Assembly: GCA_020630305.1 (NCBI GenBank)
Contig: JAHDBQ010000015.1
Location: forward strand, 1 to 9,860
DNA length: 9,860 bases
Reading direction: 5' to 3'
From: Alphaproteobacteria bacterium
GTDB taxonomy: Bacteria > Pseudomonadota > Alphaproteobacteria > Rickettsiales > Rickettsiaceae
Positions within the stretch are counted from its first letter, which is position 1; each line of letters begins with the position of its first letter. The translations under genes were made by a program, and so were the position numbers. This document shows positions 1-6,390 of this stretch, piece by piece. The notes under the pieces were generated by a model that did no database searches, had not been told where the DNA came from, and saw only the letters and a program-made list of their open reading frames with translations.

Positions 1-785
1 TATTCAAGCTTTCTGCGGCGCCGATGCATTTTTGGACCCCGGATATATATGAAGGCTCCCCAATTACTGCCGTTATCTTTATGTCAACAGCGCAAAAAAT
101 TGGTATGATAATAGTAATGAGCAGAATATTTACTATGGTATTTGGCTTTGCCAGCATGCTTTATGCAAATATAATTTTAGTAGCCTCTATATTATCTATG
201 ATAGTTGGCTCGTTTGGAGCGCTGCGCCAAAATAACTTAAAAAGACTAATGTCCTTCAGTACGATACTGAATACAGGCTATGCTTTAATATGTATATATA
301 TATATGCAAGTAATATTACAAATGAAAATATTGACTCAGGAGGAGTGCTTAATATTGCGTTATTATATGTTGTATTATATGCAATTTCGGCTCTTGGTTT
401 TTTTGCCTGCTTGGTTGCTTTATTTGGAAAAAGAAGCGATGAAGCAACTTTTGATGATTTAAAAGGAGTTGCAAAAAACAGAAAAACAATTGCCGGCGCA
501 ATTACAATGTTTATCTGTTCTATGATAGGCTTGCCACCATTTGCAGGATTTGTTGTAAAATATCTGGTATTTTCTATGGCGATTGCAGCAGGTAGTTATA
601 TGGTTGTGACGGTTGCGATATTTTCAAGTGTTATTGCTGCATTTTATTATTTAAAGATAATAAAATATATGTATTTCTTGGATCAAGAGCAAGAAATAAC
701 ACCAATAAAAACAAGGTTTGGCTTATTTGTCGTTACTTTATTTTCTTTGCTAACAATAATGTTGTTTTTATTTGTTTTGATATAG
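1..785 (+). CDS. nuoN: NADH-quinone oxidoreductase subunit N, C-terminal part (5' end outside window)
   Basis: NuoN is one of the three antiporter-like membrane subunits of respiratory complex I and pumps protons across the inner membrane. The frame is open from base 3, before the first ATG at 24. The start FKLSAAPMHFWTPD matches the conserved middle of NuoN, so the ATG at 24 is internal. About 260 codons are present; the family is usually about 480 residues, so roughly the N-terminal 45% is missing. Lysines of the proton path can be placed by alignment to E. coli NuoN: FKLS (K217), STAQKIG (K247) and GFVVKYLVF (K395). NLKRLMSFST is also conserved. The rest is a series of hydrophobic helices ending in a short C-terminus. 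birA follows after 97 bp, an order common in alphaproteobacteria. A (TA)6 run at 293-304 encodes part of a helix and keeps frame. Identification is secure; only the 5' boundary is unknown. Confidence 0.95.
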   Translation, partial: FKLSAAPMHFWTPDIYEGSPITAVIFMSTAQKIGMIIVMSRIFTMVFGFASMLYANIILVASILSMIVGSFGALRQNNLKRLMSFSTILNTGYALICIYIYASNITNENIDSGGVLNIALLYVVLYAISALGFFACLVALFGKRSDEATFDDLKGVAKNRKTIAGAITMFICSMIGLPPFAGFVVKYLVFSMAIAAGSYMVVTVAIFSSVIAAFYYLKIIKYMYFLDQEQEITPIKTRFGLFVVTLFSLLTIMLFLFVLI

Positions 786-882
786 AATTCCTTATAGTCT
801 CAAAGCTATGAATAGAGGTACGGGGAGTGCATATAAGATGCTTCTAGTTTTTTAGATTAATATTTGAAGTTAGCTAAACATA

Positions 883-1647
883 ATGGACTGGATTAATAAT
901 TATAATTTACTCATTTTTGAGACTTTAGATAGTACCAACACCGAGGCGCTTCGTCTTGCAAAGGTTGGTATAAGTCATAATTTAGTTGTAACAACCGAGC
1001 ATCAAACTGCCGGTAGAGGCAGCAGGGGGCGAACCTGGGCCTCTTTGCCTGGTAACTTGCACGCAAGTATCTTGCTTAATATTGGTAGTGGAAATTTGCT
1101 AAATTCTGAGGTAAACACCCAGCTTTCATTTGTTATTGCTTGTGCGCTACATGAGGCTCTAAATACCCTTGCTGAAAAACAAGGGAAAGAGCTTAATATG
1201 AGTCTAAAATGGCCAAATGATGTGCTGATTGACCAGAAAAAAGTTGCTGGAATTTTAATCGAGTCTATTTCTTCTTTCGAAAATAATTATGTGGTTATTG
1301 GGTTCGGCGTGAATGTAAAGACTGCTCCGCTACCTCAGGCAACAACTTATGAAACGACCTCCCTAGAGAAGCACGGTGTAGTTTTTGAGCATCACGACCC
1401 TGTGTTGCAAATGATTATGAGTAAGTTTAATAAATTATATACGGAGTGGGGTATTGATAATAATTTCTCCTCTATCAAAAAAGACTGGCTTAAAAATGCT
1501 TACAAGCTTGGCGAGGAAGTGACCATTGATAATGGAGTCAGTAGAACTTCTGGAGTTTTTAAAACAATAGACAATAAGGGTGCAATGATATTAGAAATTC
1601 CTGGCGGAGCTAAAAGAAGTATACTATCTGGTGATTTTATTGGATAG
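883..1647 (+). CDS. birA: Biotin--[acetyl-CoA-carboxylase] ligase, monofunctional (no DNA-binding domain)
   Basis: This enzyme makes biotinyl-5'-AMP from biotin and ATP and transfers biotin to the carrier lysine of acetyl-CoA carboxylase or other carboxylases in the cytoplasm. At 254 aa it starts directly with the catalytic domain (DSTNTEA at 16-22). It therefore lacks the N-terminal helix-turn-helix of the E. coli BirA repressor and should not regulate transcription. Visible motifs are the adenylate-binding loop GRGSRGR (44-50), KWPND (109-113), KKVAGILIES (119-128) and GFGVNV (140-145). The small SH3-like C-terminal domain spans roughly 205-254. The ATG at 883 has no good Shine-Dalgarno sequence, but translation from there begins at the usual point of monofunctional ligases. 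It lies 97 bp after nuoN with no clear terminator between them, so co-transcription is possible. Confidence 0.95.
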   Translation: MDWINNYNLLIFETLDSTNTEALRLAKVGISHNLVVTTEHQTAGRGSRGRTWASLPGNLHASILLNIGSGNLLNSEVNTQLSFVIACALHEALNTLAEKQGKELNMSLKWPNDVLIDQKKVAGILIESISSFENNYVVIGFGVNVKTAPLPQATTYETTSLEKHGVVFEHHDPVLQMIMSKFNKLYTEWGIDNNFSSIKKDWLKNAYKLGEEVTIDNGVSRTSGVFKTIDNKGAMILEIPGGAKRSILSGDFIG

Positions 1648-1837
1648 ATCTAAATTTTTCAGTTTATAGTAAATTACTATAATAAATCGCATAAGGTTTT
1701 AGAGGTTCTTTAACTAATCCTAACTCAATTAAATTTATTGTAGCTGTTAAAATTAGGCTTCAGTTTTTCAATACGAGCTTCGTCTTCTTTGTGCTTGCAG
1801 TTCGTAGGGGACTTATTTATTAAGATTTAGCGTAGAG
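1648..1837. other. Convergent intergenic region between birA and the carrier operon
   Basis: This 190-bp stretch separates the birA stop from the end of the minus-strand carrier gene. Apart from the palindrome at 1664-1682 it holds a less A+T-rich block at about 1756-1814. Read on the minus strand, that block stays open for about 34 codons and is charged (CKHKEDEARIEKLKP), but it has no ATG and no ribosome binding site. It may be a relict gene fragment or a copy of a dispersed repeat; no function is claimed. No GC-rich hairpin with a T-run is seen for either converging gene. Confidence 0.3.
1664..1682. repeat. Perfect 19-nt palindrome in the convergent intergenic region
   Basis: TTATAGTAA and TTACTATAA are perfect 9-nt inverted arms around a single A, 16 bp after the birA stop. 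The arms are almost all A/T and there is no room for an RNA loop larger than a few bases. A protein-binding site or a weak bidirectional transcription end between the converging units are both possible. Given the base composition, chance is also possible. Confidence 0.4.
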
Positions 1838-2821
1838 TTAATCTAGGTCTTTCCCCAATACATGTTCAGTTTCTATTGCTAATAAATCCTGATGGAGTTC
1901 ATTGCCAATTGACCAATCATCTATTTTAGAGCTGCAAAACAATATGTCGCAAGGCGAAATATCTATATCTTTTTTGCGGACTAAATCCATTATTTGATGA
2001 TCTTTTTCTTCGCAGGGATTATTTTTCTCAGATCGTTCACCAAATATTTTTGAAAGCTTTTCTGTTACTGTATTAATTGTTATAATTCCAATAAATATAT
2101 GAGGTATTCTAGACGCCCAGCCTTTAAAAAACCCCCTAATGCCATGCTCTTTGTAAATATTATCAGCGCATGACCTGATGGATAATTTATATGGTTCGTC
2201 TGCTGCTGTTTGCTGCAAAGTTTTAATAGTATCAAAAGGATGGGAAATAGTTCCGGCCACCGGCGCGATTATAGCGGCGGTGGCTATTGTTGAAGCTGGC
2301 TGGCTAATATCATTTTCAGCAATTTTTTTCTTTAGCACCGGATACAAACCAAGGCACGAGCCAGAATATATTCCTTCCCTGATTGCCATAGCAAAGACTC
2401 CTTTGTAAAAAAAACCAAGATTTTTACTCGCAGGAATCTTAGTTATCTCCGTAAGCCCATATTTGTGCTTCATTTGCTGAGAAACTATAAGCTCTGCAGG
2501 AGTTGCAATGCAAGCAGAGGCTGCGCCTGCTATTGAAGCTGAAGCGACTTTTGAAAAATCACTAGTATTCCCTTGCATTAATTTATCCTTCGCGAAACGA
2601 GAAAAAAACACCTGAAAAGCAGTAACTGGAATACTATTAAATAATATAGCGGTTAGGCCTCTATAAAGCGCTTCGTGTTTGAAGCTATGAGTGTAGCTTG
2701 CCTGAGAATTAATCTTTGAAGTCAATAAGGGCTGACAAATAGTGCCTTTTACTGCGCCTGCAGTGCTGCCGATTAGAAATCTTTCAAATGGGCTTAATTT
2801 ATATTCTTGTTTTTTGGTCAT
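1838..2821 (-). CDS. Mitochondrial carrier family (SLC25-like) protein, paralog 2, with C-terminal extension
   Basis: Carriers of this family have three repeats of about 100 residues, each with two transmembrane helices, and exchange metabolites across membranes. The three signature sites are visible: QPLLTSK (30-36, degenerate), TPAELIV (107-113, E kept but base lost) and HPFDTIK (194-200, canonical). Each repeat also shows its second half: ALYRG (51-55), FFYKG (137-141) and HGIRGFFKGW (226-235). R148-E149 sits at the helix 4 contact point and is the R-[DE] type of amino acid and S-adenosylmethionine carriers. Residues about 262-327 form a hydrophilic tail with cysteines at 270, 291 and 296, beyond the end of a typical carrier. 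The gene starts 23 bp after paralog 1 ends and has no strong Shine-Dalgarno sequence. Both proteins begin MTK and share the pattern GxxAxAxR[DE]xIY, so they arose by duplication. Substrate and location (host mitochondrion or bacterial membrane) are unknown. An A8 tract lies at 2407-2414. Confidence 0.88.
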   Translation of the reverse strand: MTKKQEYKLSPFERFLIGSTAGAVKGTICQPLLTSKINSQASYTHSFKHEALYRGLTAILFNSIPVTAFQVFFSRFAKDKLMQGNTSDFSKVASASIAGAASACIATPAELIVSQQMKHKYGLTEITKIPASKNLGFFYKGVFAMAIREGIYSGSCLGLYPVLKKKIAENDISQPASTIATAAIIAPVAGTISHPFDTIKTLQQTAADEPYKLSIRSCADNIYKEHGIRGFFKGWASRIPHIFIGIITINTVTEKLSKIFGERSEKNNPCEEKDHQIMDLVRKKDIDISPCDILFCSSKIDDWSIGNELHQDLLAIETEHVLGKDLD

Positions 2822-2844
2822 CTTATTTTACTATGTTATAATTT

Positions 2845-3711
2845 TCAGTTGCAGTCACTATCATTTAAGCTGGAAAGATCTGTAATTTCTCCAGATAATT
2901 CTGTATTTTCATTATTCCCGGTGCTAAGAAAATATTCTTCTAATTTTTTTGATATTGTTCCAGCAACTGTTATAGAGCAGGAGAGTAGGGCGGCTCTAGC
3001 GGGGAACCCTTTCATAAAACCCATCGCTCCTTCGGATGTATATATTTTCCTAGCACTTTCAAAAAAAGATATTTTTTTAATATCAGCAGAAAATTGTTGA
3101 CTTGCCCTTATCATATCAAATGGATGAGATGCCGTACCAGCACCTATTCCAAGGGTTATTCCTGCTGCATAGCTAGATAAAAATTCATTATCATATTTTG
3201 ATTGGAATTTTGTTTGAAGAGCTGGGTAAGCTCCAAGAAACGCAAAAGTATAAATACTGTCTCGCAAAGCAGTTGCAGCTATTCCTTGATAAAGAAAAGA
3301 GCTATTGATGTTAACCGGCAATTTTGTTAATTCGAAAGGTGATGTAAATTTATGCTTATGCATTTGCGCTATCGTTCCTTCAATGGGTGTAGAGATTACA
3401 GAAGAGAATGCTCCGCCTGCAAAAGCAGATGTCATTTTTTCAGCATTTGAGTTATTATTACTTTCTTCGGAGAAAATATTGTGAATCATATGTGATAGCC
3501 CAATCTGTGATGTATAGGCAGCTAATATATTTATAAAATTAATAGAAAACCCTTTATATAATATTGAAGGTTTAAGAGAAAAGGGCAAATTACCTTGGAC
3601 TCTATTCTTAATAGAAAATAGGGGCTGTGTAGAAAATGAATCGCATACTCCAGTCAAAGCTCCTACGCTTAAGCTTTGATAAGCACTTAAATGATTGTGT
3701 TCTTTGGTCAT
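2845..3711 (-). CDS. Mitochondrial carrier family (SLC25-like) protein, paralog 1
   Basis: This is a 288-aa protein of about normal carrier length. Its signature sites are QPLFSIK (29-35, acid lost), TPIEGTI (108-114, base lost) and HPFDMIR (196-202, canonical). The repeat second halves are ILYKG (50-54), FLYQG (139-143) and EGAMGFMKGF (227-236). R150-D151 occupies the helix 4 contact point. The last 27 residues or so are polar, rich in Ser/Thr/Asn and acidic. The start at 3711 has an AGGGA about ten bases upstream, and the N-terminus MTKEHNHL resembles the MTKKQEYK of paralog 2. It lies 50 bp after the phosphodiester glycosidase gene and 23 bp before paralog 2, with no clear promoter in either gap, so all are probably one transcript. 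Such carriers are near-universal in eukaryotes and rare in bacteria. The known precedent is Legionella LncP, a Dot/Icm effector that transports nucleotides in host mitochondria. Membership of the family is firm; role and substrate are inference. Confidence 0.88.
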   Translation of the reverse strand: MTKEHNHLSAYQSLSVGALTGVCDSFSTQPLFSIKNRVQGNLPFSLKPSILYKGFSINFINILAAYTSQIGLSHMIHNIFSEESNNNSNAEKMTSAFAGGAFSSVISTPIEGTIAQMHKHKFTSPFELTKLPVNINSSFLYQGIAATALRDSIYTFAFLGAYPALQTKFQSKYDNEFLSSYAAGITLGIGAGTASHPFDMIRASQQFSADIKKISFFESARKIYTSEGAMGFMKGFPARAALLSCSITVAGTISKKLEEYFLSTGNNENTELSGEITDLSSLNDSDCN

Positions 3712-3761
3712 GAATTATGATTCCCTAAAATTTGCGTTTAATTATTTTTTATTTTGAGAAT

Positions 3762-4844
3762 TTATTTCTCTTTAATGATGATTGCGTCAGAAACTGGCCT
3801 GACTGTGAATTGTCCCAGAGATTCGTCAACATCGCCGATTGAAGTATTGACGTACCTGCCGTTAATGTATAACGAAGAGGATCCTCCTCCGTCAAGGTTA
3901 ATTGCAGATTTGCACCCTAGATTTTTCATGATTCTGGCGAGTTTAAATGGTGTAACGCCATAGTCTAAGTCAGAATTTTTTATAAGATCTACTAGATTTG
4001 ATTCCTCGGGGCCTTTTTCAAGCTGTGCATTTTCTATTACCACTAAGACTAAATCGTTATTTTTCTTCACACCAGCTGCAGTTCTGATCGCCTTCCTTGT
4101 ATTGTTTAGATTGGGAATATATTTATTATTCATAATGAGAATCGGCAGCCCCATAACCGCAAAACTGTTCTTGTCATTGAAATAATCAGGATGCCATTTT
4201 AGTTTGATCTTTTTGCCAATTTTGAATTTATCTATGTTGTATTTAACGGGAAATGAAATTACATGCCCACTTTCAGGTACAACCGATCCTCCATGAGAGC
4301 TGACCTTCTTAATCACTAAATCTTTATTAAGCGTAATTTCTTTTCTATTTGCGCTCTTCTTGCTAACGGCCATTTTTCCCCAGCGATCATTAAAGTAAAA
4401 AACATGCCGTCCGTGTGCTTTTCTGTTATATCTTTTGGGCTTGATGGTTTTATTATCAATAGTGATTGCTATATAAGGGGTGACGATATCAACATCCACA
4501 CGACCGTTTCTTTTAACCAAGCAACCATGTCTGCTTATGCGCATACCTAGCATATCACCGTTGTTGATGAGAGTTCCAGTTGGACGTCCGTCTTCCCAGT
4601 CGCCGATCTGGAAGAATCCAGCGTTAATAGCAATTATCGCGTCATTTTCTTTAGCTATTTCGCCAATTTTCTTCCTGCCAAAACCTTTTTTATTTGCACT
4701 TGCAGAAGCAATTTCATATTCACCATGCGGGATAGTTACAGCGTGTATTAATAAATTATTTTGGCTGATTTTCTGGTAATCGTAATCTGCCAAAGCAAAG
4801 TTGCTAAAAAATAATACAGCGCAGAATGTTATTAGTTTTTTCAT
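3762..4844 (-). CDS. Exported phosphodiester glycosidase (NAGPA domain) family protein
   Basis: The family (NAGPA domain, Pfam PF09992) is named for the enzyme that uncovers mannose-6-phosphate by removing GlcNAc; bacterial members act on sugar phosphodiesters, with few substrates known. A Sec signal peptide is clear: MKK, a hydrophobic core, then FALA before D20. Domain motifs run in order: AINAGFF (72-78), GTLINNGD (90-97), RKAIRTAAGV (250-259), AINLDGGGSSSLYINGR (314-330) and RPVSD (349-353). The protein has 360 aa and no membrane anchor after the signal peptide, so it should be periplasmic or secreted further. The start is well supported: AAGGGGAG lies five bases upstream of the ATG (plus-strand 4850-4857). 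It begins 16 bp after the gamma-carbonic-anhydrase-like gene and precedes the two carriers. Domain assignment is strong; the natural substrate (cell envelope or host glycan) cannot be read from the sequence. Confidence 0.9.
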   Translation of the reverse strand: MKKLITFCAVLFFSNFALADYDYQKISQNNLLIHAVTIPHGEYEIASASANKKGFGRKKIGEIAKENDAIIAINAGFFQIGDWEDGRPTGTLINNGDMLGMRISRHGCLVKRNGRVDVDIVTPYIAITIDNKTIKPKRYNRKAHGRHVFYFNDRWGKMAVSKKSANRKEITLNKDLVIKKVSSHGGSVVPESGHVISFPVKYNIDKFKIGKKIKLKWHPDYFNDKNSFAVMGLPILIMNNKYIPNLNNTRKAIRTAAGVKKNNDLVLVVIENAQLEKGPEESNLVDLIKNSDLDYGVTPFKLARIMKNLGCKSAINLDGGGSSSLYINGRYVNTSIGDVDESLGQFTVRPVSDAIIIKEK

Positions 4845-4849
4845 AAATA

Positions 4850-4857
4850 CTCCCCTT
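4850..4857 (-). promoter_or_regulatory. Strong Shine-Dalgarno site of the phosphodiester glycosidase gene
   Basis: On the minus strand AAGGGGAG stands five bases before the ATG at 4844. It is the best ribosome binding site of the minus-strand unit and fixes the start just upstream of the signal peptide. It sits in the 16-bp gap after the upstream stop codon. Confidence 0.8.
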
Positions 4858-4860
4858 AAA

Positions 4861-5391
4861 TTATAATTTCTGGTTTTGTTTATATGTTTTTGCTAGGCTT
4901 AGATAATTAGTTATATTTTCTTGCATAAAAGCCTTTTCCTTATCATTTATCATGCGCGCGAATCTTGCTGGGCTCCCTATCCATAACTCGTTTTTTCTAA
5001 CTATTTTACCTGGCGATAGCAAGCTACCAGCCCCAACAAAACCAAACTCTTCTACAATTGATCCATCCATTAGGCATGATTTCATGCCGATAAAAGCATT
5101 ATCATGAACCTGGCAAGCATGCAAGAGCGCCATATGCCCAACATTAACATTATCTCCAACTATGGTTTTGCCGTTGTCAAAACGCGATGTATGCACAACG
5201 CATCCATCCTGTATATTGGTATTTTCGCCGATGATAACTGGCGCAACATCGCCTCTTATGATACTATTAAACCAAATATTAGCACCTTTTTTTAAAGTTA
5301 CATCACCAGCGATAATAACATTATCTGACAGATATACATCACTTGCAATAGTAGGTTTTTGGTTCTTGTAATCTATTAATCTGCTGGTCAT
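4861..5391 (-). CDS. Gamma-carbonic-anhydrase-like hexapeptide-repeat protein (YrdA/PaaY type)
   Basis: This 176-aa left-handed beta-helix protein belongs to the gamma carbonic anhydrase family, which hydrates CO2 using metal-bound water in a trimer. Hexapeptide repeats cover roughly residues 14-130, for example VIIAGDVTLKKGANIWF. The family active-site signature is present: IRGDV with R46 and D48, TNIQDG with Q61, and three histidines H67, H86 and H91 in the spacing of the metal ligands (VVH, VGHMALLH). The loop is short, as in the YrdA/CamH subgroup rather than archaeal Cam. There is no signal peptide, so it is cytoplasmic. It is the first gene of the minus-strand unit and has its own upstream promoter (5445-5473). 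Only a weak AAAGAA precedes the ATG. Many members of this subgroup lack proven carbonic anhydrase activity, so the biochemical role is tentative although the fold and metal site are clear. Confidence 0.92.
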   Translation of the reverse strand: MTSRLIDYKNQKPTIASDVYLSDNVIIAGDVTLKKGANIWFNSIIRGDVAPVIIGENTNIQDGCVVHTSRFDNGKTIVGDNVNVGHMALLHACQVHDNAFIGMKSCLMDGSIVEEFGFVGAGSLLSPGKIVRKNELWIGSPARFARMINDKEKAFMQENITNYLSLAKTYKQNQKL

Positions 5392-5444
5392 GATTTTCTT
5401 TTTAGGTTAGTTTTTGTTGCTCTACTTAAATCAAATTGCTTTTC

Positions 5445-5473
5445 ATTAAACTACTTGCTTGAGCTTTTGTCAA
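5445..5473 (-). promoter_or_regulatory. Sigma-70-type promoter driving the minus-strand operon
   Basis: On the minus strand a perfect -35 TTGACA (plus coordinates 5468-5473), a 17-bp spacer and a -10 TTTAAT (5445-5450) are present. The -10 ends about 54 bp before the start codon at 5391, giving a leader of roughly 45 nt. Its -35 lies inside the spacer of the divergent promoter. Confidence 0.75.
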
Positions 5474-5487
5474 AGTTTTGTTATAAT
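5459..5487 (+). promoter_or_regulatory. Sigma-70-type promoter of the alpha/beta hydrolase gene, overlapping the divergent promoter
   Basis: TTGAGC (5459-5464), a 17-bp spacer and a perfect TATAAT (5482-5487) are present, with TGT just before it forming an extended -10. The predicted start is near 5494, leaving a leader of about 40 nt to the ATG at 5535. Its -35 falls inside the spacer of the minus-strand promoter, so the two share DNA. Confidence 0.75.
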
Positions 5488-5534
5488 TTGTAGCAGTTTT
5501 TTATTTTAAATATATTTTACCGAGTTAAAACGAT

Positions 5535-6260
5535 ATGCCTGAGGTATTTTTTAATGGCCCATGCGGACGCATAGAAGGTCAATTTGCAAAATCTGATAAT
5601 CCTGATGCGCCAACTGCGCTTGTGCTGCATCCGCATCCGCTATATGGCGGTACGATGAATAATAAAGTTGTATTTAATGTTTATAAAACGCTTTATGAAA
5701 ATGGTTTTTCAGTTCTTAGAATTAATTTTAGAGGAGTGGGGAAGTCTGAAGGCGAGTATGATAACGGCGTTGGTGAGATGATGGATGCCGCAACAGCTCT
5801 TGATTGGCTACAGATTAATCATGGAGGTAGCAGAGTGAATCTAATTGCTGGGTTTTCTTTTGGGTCTTGGGTTGCAATGCAATTAATTATGCGTCGCCCT
5901 GAAATTACTAATTTTATTGCTGTTTCTCCTCCTGTTAGTAATAGTAGTTATGATTTTTCTATTTTATCTCCGTGCCCGATTCCTGGCCTTATAGTCCAAG
6001 GCGACAACGACAGCGTAGTAGACGAAGAAGCAGTTCATGATTTAGCAACGAGGCTATCCAAGCAAAAAAATATAGAAGTTGTTTATAAAATGATTCCAGG
6101 TGCTGATCACTTTTTTAGAAATAACATAGATGATTTACGCGCAGATATTGACCAATATCTAAAAACTATTTTTGCTGAAAAGGAATCAAAAATAGTTGAT
6201 TTTAAAGCTAAGAAACAAAAATCTACAAGCACTCCATCTAAGCAAATTTTCTTAGATTAG
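5535..6260 (+). CDS. Alpha/beta hydrolase (COG2945-type predicted hydrolase)
   Basis: This is a 241-aa cytoplasmic serine hydrolase of unknown substrate. The fold signature is well kept: LVLHPHPLYGGTMNNKVV (29-46) is characteristic of this subgroup. NFRGVGKSEG (64-73) and the nucleophile elbow GFSFGS (106-111), with S108 as nucleophile, follow. The acid is probably D159 in QGDNDSVVD, and H192 in GADHFF is the catalytic base. The catalytic triad is therefore complete. The C-terminal 30 residues or so are lysine-rich and polar, an extension beyond the hydrolase core. No signal peptide is present. The gene stands alone between its own promoter (5459-5487) and a strong terminator (6301-6361). Only a weak CGAG precedes the ATG at 5535, but the protein starts at the usual first strand. 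The family is certain; the reaction is not. Confidence 0.9.
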   Translation: MPEVFFNGPCGRIEGQFAKSDNPDAPTALVLHPHPLYGGTMNNKVVFNVYKTLYENGFSVLRINFRGVGKSEGEYDNGVGEMMDAATALDWLQINHGGSRVNLIAGFSFGSWVAMQLIMRRPEITNFIAVSPPVSNSSYDFSILSPCPIPGLIVQGDNDSVVDEEAVHDLATRLSKQKNIEVVYKMIPGADHFFRNNIDDLRADIDQYLKTIFAEKESKIVDFKAKKQKSTSTPSKQIFLD

Positions 6261-6300
6261 GAATCTCAGAATAGTATATATTTACATACTAATAATAACG

Positions 6301-6361
6301 CGCTGCTGGGGTTTAAGTGAAAAGAAATGGTTTCTTTGCTCAAAACCTTAGCAGCGTTTTT
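6301..6361 (+). terminator. Intrinsic terminator after the alpha/beta hydrolase gene
   Basis: CGCTGCT (6301-6307) pairs with AGCAGCG (6350-6356). The stem continues with GGGGTTT against AAACCTT, including two G-U pairs, for 14 bp in total, and TTTTT follows at 6357-6361. A second small hairpin, AAAGAAA / TTTCTTT around TGG, sits in the apical part. It ends the hydrolase transcript and insulates the ampG unit. Confidence 0.88.
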
Positions 6362-6364
6362 AAT
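6336..6364 (+). promoter_or_regulatory. Possible weak promoter for the ampG-symporter unit, overlapping the terminator
   Basis: TTGCTC (6336-6341), a 17-bp spacer and TTTAAT (6359-6364) form a plausible but poor -35/-10 pair just before ampG. The -35 matches only three of six consensus bases and the site lies within the terminator arm. It is listed because the downstream unit needs a promoter between 6361 and 6391 or read-through. Confidence 0.3.
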
Positions 6365-6390
6365 AAAAGTAACTTTCATAGTAAACGTCA

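Noticed and set aside
293..304. (TA)6 run in nuoN as a phase-variable repeat
   Set aside because: It lies in an essential complex I gene, is short, keeps frame, and encodes ordinary helix residues in an A+T-rich genome.
839..856. Five-codon ORF (MLLVF) after a GGGGAG between nuoN and birA, as a leader peptide
   Set aside because: Too short, no regulatory codon run and no attenuator hairpins; probably chance.
2178..2408. Open frames on the plus strand across the carrier genes (also 2807-3100)
   Set aside because: They lie antisense to strongly supported carrier genes, have low-complexity translations without recognisable domains, and lack ribosome binding sites.
4480..5371. Plus-strand open frames opposite the glycosidase and gamma-carbonic-anhydrase-like genes
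   Set aside because: Shadows of the real minus-strand genes, whose motifs and signal peptide are clear.
4861..5391. Gamma-carbonic-anhydrase-like gene as an accessory complex I subunit linked to nuoN
   Set aside because: Gamma-type carbonic anhydrases are complex I subunits in plant and protist mitochondria, but here the gene is about 4 kb away on the opposite strand; proximity alone is not evidence.
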